Below are positions 56,845 through 64,000 of a DNA stretch of 64,000 bases, piece by piece. Positions within the stretch are counted from its first letter, which is position 1, and the number at the start of each line of letters is the position of its first letter. The translations under genes and the position numbers were made by a program. The notes beneath the pieces were generated by a model, which was given only the letters and a program-made list of their open reading frames with translations, made no database searches and was not told the origin of the DNA. The DNA lies in assembly GCA_027924585.1 (NCBI GenBank), contig BSBM01000442.1, positions 4,278,001 through 4,342,000 on the forward strand, given 5' to 3'. This DNA comes from Larix kaempferi (Eukaryota > Streptophyta > Pinopsida > Pinales > Pinaceae).

Positions 56845-57215
56845 TTCGCACACCGATCTGAAGAATGGTTGCGCTTCCCACAATGTCAACAAGGATGAAG
56901 ATCAAAACACTGATCTTTTACAAGGCCAACTTTGTCACATTATTGGCATCTGGAACTCTGAATAGTTTGTACATCTGACATGATTTCATTGTTTTGTGGC
57001 AACTGATAGGAATCATCTTCAAACAAGGGGTTATTTTGAACAAGCACTAGTTCAGAATGTTGATTCCTCTGATGTGCATCTTCCTCAATGGCTTCCAAAT
57101 TATGCAGTTGATTAATGACTGTTTGTAGTGTGTCTTTGCTGATTGTGATTGAGTCATCTACAGCTGAATGTACTAGACTGTTCAACAACTCTAATGTTTC
57201 TTCTGTATTAGACAT
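56845..57215 (-). pseudogene. Element E: gag-like ORF with two zinc-knuckle remnants
   Basis: The ORF at 57215-56940 encodes 91 residues (MSNTEETLELLNSLVHSAVD, acidic and Gln-rich). In the same frame after a TGA, one knuckle reads C-Q-stop-CDKVGLVKDQC, with Leu in place of His. A second follows directly: C-stop-HCGKRNHSSDRC, with TGA in place of a residue between the first two Cys. Paired knuckles of the form ...FDLHPC-x-HCGKRNHSSDRC are typical of plant retroelement Gag C-termini. The Gag core upstream was not identified. Confidence 0.65.
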
Positions 57216-59858
57216 AGTGAAGACAACTTGAGGCCTCAGTGTGCAGGTAAGACCAAATACAAGGACTCAATCAGATAGAGAGCTTCGTGCAAATATGCCC
57301 TTTACAAGCAAATTTTCAACAAATTCAAACTTAAAAGAGAAGGAGTGCAGGTCTCAGCCGAAAATGCACCCACATACAATGTGTAGTTCAACTTGACTTA
57401 GGTTTGGTAGTGTACACAAAACACAAATGCAAGTACCTAAACAAATACTAGAACTCACAAACAAAAAAGAGTCTGCAAGTTACAATCATGAAGTTGAATG
57501 ATGAATCTGATAAACCTGAATGATGTATAAATTCTTCTTTTGGAGAAGTTGTAGCAACAACTGCAAACATGCTTGGATTCTCCAAGCAGGCACACCAAAC
57601 TGATCTTGAACTTCTCTGCAATCTCACTTCTGTAGGATAACTAATGGCTAAAGAAAGAGCAGTCAATCTCAGTTGCTCGCACATACTTTGGTGGAATTCC
57701 ATGCAGCCATATCTTTTTCAAACTCAGTTCACCAAGTTAATGAGTAGTAGCTCCTGACTTCACGTAAAAATTGTAGACAATAACTTCAATGTTCCAGCTC
57801 CATGATAGAGAATGAATCCAAAGTAGAGAGCACTGTCATTTCACTTGCACCAAGATAAAAACTTTCACAAAGCCAATCACGCAGCAATAGAAATAAGCAG
57901 TAACTTGATGTCAATACCAATGCAATACTTCAATGCAAGTCACAACTCTAAGTGTGTGGATGTCACCCATGTGTTGGAAAGGCTGAGCATAGTTCGCTTT
58001 CCACATTCTCCACACAAGGTATCCTCCACATATTAAAGTTTCCACCAGTGGATAATGGATTCCACCAACGCACCAATATACACCAATATTCACTTGGAGA
58101 GACTTCAATTGTTTTCGCTTCAAAGAGCGAAGAGGAAGCTCCAGACCTTCTCTACACAGTCAGAAACATCAACAAGCAACCAATACTTCTCATCCAATGA
58201 TCATTCGCAACGAGCTTCTTCTCACCTATGCTCCATTGAAGAATGAATAAGTGGAGAACAAATGAAAATGCCAACCATTCATAATGAGATGCAAACCTTG
58301 GCAAGAGTTGTGGAGGAGACGGTGCTCACACATATGCAGGTCACACAACAAAGAGAGAGATATCCATGTAGAATTTAGGGTTTCCAAGGAAATTAGGGCT
58401 TCCATGAAACGTTCAACATCACCATAGTCTTCAAGGTTCAACGCAACCCTCCAAATGGTAGCATACAAAGGCACAACAATGGTCTACACTCTACAAGCAA
58501 ACTCCAATGATATTTTGCACCGTTACTTAGATCGTAGCTGAGGGCACTCACTATTCACCACACGAGTCTCACGCCTTCACACTTATAATAGCTCAGCTTC
58601 ATGCTTCACGAAAGGTTAGCTATCAAATGCAGCAATAATCTGGAGGAGAGGCAGCTCCACATTGTTCACTTTTTTTTCTTTTTTGGGCTTCAATTTTAAT
58701 GCAGAGATGGAGGAGGTCGCAACACAACGAGCAGGTCTCAGTTCTAGCAAGGCAGTCACAGTCTCAAATAATGCAGCCTTCAACAATATGGAGGTTTCAT
58801 GCATTTCAATACTAGATCTATCTCAATCTCAGAGAACTCTAGTATCAATCAACATGCGGATGTTTCACTCAATAACTCAGTGATCGTGACATATTTCAAA
58901 GGGCATTAGCAACTCCAAACAAATGGCAGAGAGTCTCAATGATCAACACAACTTATCACACCACAGTTAACAAAGCCCGCAACTCACACAGGTAGCAGTT
59001 GATGTGGATATTCACGCTCAGAATTTGAGAAGTCTCCACGCATGGACGCAGAACGTCACCAAAGACTCATATTTGAAGAAATAGAGGAAACTCCACGGTA
59101 CACACTCAACTCCAATGCTTCCAAAATTCAATGCAGTAACCTCAAAAATGGATGTTTTCCATGAAATAGAATGCCCCCAATCGCCGCAATCAAGCTAGCA
59201 AAGAGCTTCTAACTTTTGCCATTCAGTGGTTCCACACTCCAACAGGGAGGTCGCAGCTCTCAATGCTTATCACGCTCCACAAGAGGTCGCAGCTCAAGAT
59301 CACGTTCCAACGGGTTCAGTCTAAATCGCAGCTTCAACGAGATGAGGTCGCAGTTTCAATGCAACGACTCCAAGTAGATGGCAGTCTTCAATGCAAGAGA
59401 GAGAGCCCACTATCATGCAACTAAAACATTGCATTGCACATCCTCGATTTATCATGGACTATTGGGACGCACAGGTTGGAGAATAATGCATGGCAGAGAA
59501 ACAAGTGCCAAAATTAGGGTTCCCAACGTGGAGATAAACATTGGAGAGAACGCATCTGCAAAATTGATGGCATAAGATTCAGAGAGCGGATAACGATACC
59601 AAAGGACTGAGGGCCAAGAAACTAATGGGAGATTCGCTGGAAAATATGCAGGCATGCAGAATAGAAAGTAGAGGACAGAGAAACAGAAACATCTTCTGAG
59701 CAAGGAATACGCTGGAGATTAATAATACACTTTAGAATTAGGGTTTATGGGTGCATTTCATCTCTAGAACTAAGAAGCAAGGGACAAAATGGTGGAAGAC
59801 TGAGAAGCCCGACAATCAGAGAATATGGCAGGTCTGAGCACACGCAGCAGGCTCATAA
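57216..59858 (-). other. Element E leader, nothing recognised
   Basis: About 2.6 kb with only short unrelated ORFs on both strands. Words such as GGTCGCAG/CTCAATGC recur near 59250-59380. It may hold diverged captured sequence; no domain was seen. Confidence 0.45.
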
Positions 59859-59870
59859 GTTCTAATACCA
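59859..59870 (-). other. Element E primer binding site
   Basis: The minus strand reads TGGTATTAGAAC one base inside the LTR, two bases from the initiator-Met site. Confidence 0.75.
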
Positions 59871-59871
59871 C

Positions 59872-60089
59872 TGTTAGTTTCCCACTTGGAAAATAAGGAA
59901 TAAACTCAATAAGGAAGAAAGATACAGGCGTGAAAGTGCACTGTATTTCTCATTATCTAAATGTACATATAAATACAATGAGAAAGGTCCATTGGATTTC
60001 ATATTCCCAATTGGACTCTTGGACTCTCTAATAACTCTTGGTCTCCCTTTCACATTGATATTCCTCGCACTGCCTATTAGACTCCAACA
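59872..60089 (-). repeat. Element E 5' LTR, 218 bp
   Basis: Plus view starts tgttagtttccc and ends ctccaaca. The primer site at its inner end makes this a 5' LTR on the minus strand. A tataaata-type word near 59970 fits a promoter. No partner LTR is in the window. Confidence 0.7.
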
Positions 60090-62017
60090 ATTATAAATAG
60101 AACCTACATGCATAGACTGTGCAACTAGATGACTGCGCATGAGATGCTCTTTGTATAGATATTGTAACAAATCGTTGCAACTGCTGGGTAGTGTTGCTGC
60201 AACAATGGCATATGCAGCGTGGCATCAATAGTTACGTCTTCAATATCCAAAACACATTCTAGGAAATGCTCGTATTTGAATGATTTGTTATGTTTGCAAG
60301 TTGCACAATGAGATGATCTATGTGGCATTGGCTAATTGCAGGCATCGCAAACTCTTCGGAATGGAAGCCAGAATATGTTTTTGCTTTCAAGGTTCCTTTT
60401 ACCTATGGCATGGGGATGAATATTAGGTGGTTGTAGTCATTGTTTTCTTTGGAAGTGGGACTATAGCTATTGCTACTTCAAATTTTGCACTATATTGAAT
60501 CCATGAGCTTTGATAAGTGAACAAAGAAACTATGCACTTCTTTATTGTAAAGATTGAGCATAACAACTTTGAAATCTGTGTATGCTTTTGCAAGCAACTA
60601 TTGCATTAAAACCTACGGTAATGCAGAGGTAAACAATGTCAACTGGAAACAAGATACTTGCATGTGTCTTTGATTGCAGGATAGAAAGCAAGTGTGCTTT
60701 TGTGTAATCGTCATTCAGCTCATCGACAAATGTTGCAAGGGAAAAGTGCAAAAGTTGAGAACCTCTTAGACCAGTCCTGACAACATTCTTGAAGAGATAC
60801 ATTGGTGGAGATTCTTCCAGTAGGTCATGTTGTACTTTGCAGAGAATAGCAACTCAAATTTCATTCAGTTGTAGCTGGGAAGATTCGTTTTATGTTAGAA
60901 TCCAAAATAAAAATGAAAAGAGTTAAAAGGATGCAAAAGATACGTGAAATATTTAAATAGAAACATTAGCTTATTTTTTTAAGTTGAAGGACATATAATT
61001 GCAGTATTGTTTGTTGTCTTTATGTCATTAATGAACAATTTATAGCTTCTATTACTTTGCTGACAAGCAACTACAATAAATCCCGTTGAGCTGGAGATGC
61101 CATGTACAGTTGCGTCTGGCGGTAATTTGCGCTCTTGGCAAACTTGTAAAATTGTTTCAACAAAAGTTTGATCCTACAAGAGAATACAATACTTTTCATC
61201 CCCTCCGTCATATGTCCCCTTGTGTCTTGTTGCAAATTTTGAGATTCAGACACTATTATGGTTAATTGGCCCTCTTTATCTACTAAATTTTCATGCAGCA
61301 GCTATGCCTTATTTGGTGAACTTGTGCTTTTATTTTGTGCATGTCCATACAAGGCCAACACATCCCCTTCAAACACACCTGTATGTGTTGTTGAACAGAG
61401 TTGCAGTATAGAAGATGGTCTTTTAGCATTTGTTTTGTCTTAGAACAGTTAGCAAAAAAAGGCTATCGGGATTAAAGCATAATATACTTAGGAAGAATAA
61501 TATGTGTTTTCTTTTTCAACCATAGAAATGGACAAAGAGGCAATGTTATGATCACATTTTTGCTTGTCCATTATCCATTGTTCCTGGCATTTTGCTTTGG
61601 GAGCTGTGCGATTGCAATTCCTAAGACTCGGGTTTGAAAGATACTAAATATGGTACATGCATGTATTATTAGTTCAATCACATGATATTGCAGATAGAGC
61701 ATATGACTATAGCCATAGAAATGAGCAAGTTTAGAATAGATGCTTACTTGTTTTCTTCCCTTTTTTCCTTTTTTTTTCCATATATATATTTTTTAATTCA
61801 GTCATACAAAGATACCAACAAGATGCAATGAAAATATCACTTTCTTTTTTTCCCATATGTTTTTTTTTTTAATTCAGTCATACAAAGATACCAACAAGAT
61901 GCAATGAAAATATCACGCAACACCAGGAAAAAATAAAGGACATGTGAATGATGTAAATGGGTATTTGTTTTTTAAATTGGTTTTCAAAGGGGAATATATA
62001 TTGCTTAATCTAAATAG
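60090..62017. other. No gene supported; AT-rich flank
   Basis: Several short minus-strand ORFs (60125-60328, 60542-60802, 61071-61253) have unremarkable composition and no recognised domain. They could be exon pieces captured by the neighbouring transposon, but nothing shows it. A ~70-bp direct duplication lies at 61770-61840 and 61848-61916 (shared TCATACAAAGATACCAACAA). Confidence 0.4.
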
Positions 62018-62760
62018 CTATAATATATTTTCCACAAAGCATTTGCTTTTGATGTCACTATGGTGGTTGTGCCAAGTGTGTAATCTTAATTGATAACAAG
62101 GATTTGTGAATATTTTCAAATGGATTGAAAGACACATAACATGGTGGTCTGTCCAATAATATTCATTAATTTGAAATTTGATATTGTCAAATGGCAATGT
62201 TGTCCAAAAGTGATCAAGCAAAGAGTCAAAAGTAGTTGTTGCTTTTGTTGTGTGCAACCTAACATTATGATTCTTCATGAAGGAGCGAATTTGTTTTTGT
62301 TCACTGCAATTTTAAAACATGTCAATGTTAAAGTCACCAACAGCAACAATATTTTCATTTTTATGATTGTCTTTTATGATGTTAAGAACCAAGGAATATA
62401 GTTCTTGAACTAGTGCACATGGTGCAATATAGATATTTGCTAAATTGACAATAGTCTTGTTAATTTGAAAGTGCAAACTAATTGCTTCATCCATGTTTGT
62501 TGTATAACTTTTTTTATTCTCAAGAACTATGTTTCTTCCAAAACATGTAAGAACACCATGTAGCTTGAATGTAGACTTGTAGAAATAGTTTTTTTTGTAA
62601 GGAATCTATCATTTGGAAGTACTTTTTATGTGTTTCATTTAGGCATAAGATATCACTTTTCACTAGATTATAGTCATTGACAATATTGTCAATGTGGAAT
62701 ATTATAGTTAATTTGTTCAATGAGCATAGAAACAATTGTTCTTTGTTTCCCATTGACGAA
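62018..62760 (-). pseudogene. Endonuclease/exonuclease/phosphatase (EEP) domain downstream of the helicase
   Basis: Three minus-strand pieces in order: 62753-62520 with DILCLNETHK (catalytic Glu), 62494-62312 with NIVAVGDFNIDMF (the GDFN-x-D box), and 62278-62018 with YYWTDHHVMCLSI (the S/T-D-H box). Together these are the three key motifs of the AP-endonuclease-like family. Stops and frame changes separate them. The domain lies directly after the helicase on the same strand, as in Helentron-type transposons where an EEP domain is fused to Rep/helicase. A non-LTR retrotransposon is the alternative, but no reverse transcriptase follows. Confidence 0.8.
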
Positions 62761-62864
62761 AATCCATATTGAAATTCTAATCAGGCTTCATTTTGAAGCC
62801 TACCTCTCTCCCTAGAGACTTTATACAAGATGCAGAAATTTTTATGTTGCAATTTGTTTAGAAG

Positions 62865-64000
62865 TTATAAATTGTTCATGTCTCTAACACGTGATAGTGT
62901 GGTATATACCAGTCCATGTTGATTAATTCCTTTTGGATTGAATGCTAAGCTATCCATTGTGAGTCCTTGTGACCTATGTATTGTTCGTGCACATGCTAAT
63001 AAAATGGGGAATTGTTGTCGAAGAATATGTCTTTTACTTACTGATGTCATTTTCCTAGATATTCGTGTGATAGGTGTCCGTGTACATGGAATTTTTGGTG
63101 CAAAATTTTGTTGCATTCTTTTTCGTTGCATTGATACAAGTGATGGTGATCTAAACTCAATCCAAATTATGTCAATTTTATCCTCTTTATTATATCTGAA
63201 AATTCCCTATGCACCATTTACGATTCCGTCGTCAATAGCAAAGTTTCCACCAACTAGTTCGACAAGCAAATATTGTTTCAAGACAATTATAGAAGGAAAA
63301 TCCATTTTTTCACTTTGTTGGGAGTTTAATTCTATTGTGTCAATGTTCTTGTTAATTGATTCCAATGTATATGACTTTGATTGGAAAAGTGTCAGCATAT
63401 TTTTGGTGTGTTCCTCAATGTCTTTATTTTTGTAAAACAATTAAGGAAATGTTGGATCATTTGGTGGTGTTCTATAACAATGCTTGTTTAGGAAGTCAAT
63501 GTTGTAGTCTGTTTGCGAACATGTTCTAATTCTATTCAAGATCAAGGAAAATATCAATTCTTCTTGTTTCATGACTTCTATGAGATGGAAGTATTTGACA
63601 TTTTGCATCCAAAAGCTATAGGGAATTGGATGCAAATCGAGGGTTGCTTGCTCAAATATGAAAGAGTCTTTCGTAGGATGTTCTTGACAAATGTGCCCAC
63701 AGAAAATGGCATCAAGATTTCTGAAACGTGAGTTGGGAGTGTGAGTAATTTATCATATCCTTCTGTCAATGTTCCATAGCATTCAAGATCCAATTAGGGT
63801 GACCTCATCTACTAGTAAAAGTCAAAGATGTTCAAATTATTTACGCAATACATCTAATGAATTAGTTCTTAGTGGGAGCATGTTTGATAGCACCAAAGAT
63901 ACATGAAGTATTGAATGCACGGTAATTCCATCTACATTGTGTGCATCCCTTCTAGTTAATGCAACTATCATGCCCTTTTTCTTCAAAGGATCACTATGAA
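62865..64000 (-). pseudogene. PIF1-type helicase of a Helitron/Helentron, C-terminal part
   Basis: From the right edge leftward on the minus strand: RRDAHNVDGITVHS near 63950, LLLVDEVTLIGS (Walker B) near 63800, then YFHLIEVMKQEELIFSLIL at about 63590, FAIDDGIVNGA at about 63240-63207, and ARTIHRSQGLTMDSLAF...VYTTLSRVRDMNNL at 63000-62865 (motifs V and VI). This is the order in PIF1/Helitron helicases, which unwind DNA during rolling-circle transposition. At least four stops and frame changes occur. Walker A and any Rep domain lie beyond the window. Confidence 0.87.

Larger units (their letters stand above)
56102..59871 (-). mobile_element. E: internal region of another retroelement, truncated
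   Basis: The minus strand runs from the primer site at 59859-59870 through a leader of about 2.6 kb to a gag-like ORF at 57215 and zinc-knuckle remnants at 56940-56850. Beyond 56217 coding is not recognisable. The 3' part would lie beyond G1, outside the window. A ~75-bp block with TTGCACATGCTT occurs twice (near 56105 and 56385). Confidence 0.6.

Noticed and set aside
60125-61253. Three short minus-strand ORFs as exons of a host gene
   Set aside because: No recognised domain or credible splice-linked frame; left as unannotated flank.

Overview
This window is plant nuclear DNA made almost entirely of transposable elements. No host gene, rRNA or tRNA gene could be supported. The evidence for a plant is: Ty1/copia and Ty3/gypsy LTR retrotransposons with initiator-Met-tRNA primer sites (TGGTATCAGAGC and close variants), a gypsy element with a chromodomain-like tail, a pseudogenised plant mobile domain, and very deep nesting. 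A large, repeat-bloated seed-plant genome, possibly a gymnosperm, fits best; the species is inference and is not resolved. Nearly every coding region is broken by stops or frameshifts, so most are annotated as pseudogenes.

The layout is a nest of insertions. The backbone, called G1, is an old Ty3/gypsy element on the minus strand whose pieces lie at 1-127, 8981-10185, 15495-19328, 44608-44836 and probably 55084-56101. Its reverse transcriptase is split by element A (128-8980, plus strand, target duplication TGTTC). Its second Gag-like domain is split by copia element C1 (10186-15494, minus, GCTTA). Its 5' leader is split by copia element C2 (19329-44607, plus, cgctt/tgctt) and by element B (44837-55083, minus, gcatc/acatc). 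When A and C1 are removed on paper the G1 reading frame continues without loss.

C2 is also a host. A small non-autonomous LTR element, C4 (20676-32451, TCATC), sits in its gag. Inside C4 is a nearly complete chromovirus, G2 (22045-32128, plus, CAACA). Inside the 3' LTR of G2 is a 946-bp inverted-repeat element (30715-31660) that the 5' LTR lacks. A second copia element, C3 (36734-43627, minus, acagt/acaat), of the same family as C1, sits in the C2 3' untranslated region. The order of insertion is therefore G1, C2, C4, G2, then the inverted-repeat element.

A and B are two members of one gypsy family that has lost polymerase functions. Both keep gag. B also keeps a protease and stops just at the start of reverse transcriptase. 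A instead carries an antisense fragment of a plant mobile domain. C1 and C3 keep only the end of copia reverse transcriptase/RNase H, followed by long arrays of tandem repeats. These four would need enzymes from other elements to move.

Right of 56.1 kb the G1 host sequence begins: a minus-strand retroelement E with a short LTR (59872-60089), a primer site and a zinc-knuckle gag remnant. From 62.0 kb to the window end lies a minus-strand PIF1-type helicase followed by an endonuclease/exonuclease/phosphatase domain. That combination is typical of Helentron-type rolling-circle transposons. It and the antisense plant mobile domain are the most unusual items here. A further pattern is that all five in-frame stops of the C2 polyprotein are TAG at positions where copia proteins normally have Gln (CAG), as expected from decay of CHG-methylated cytosines.
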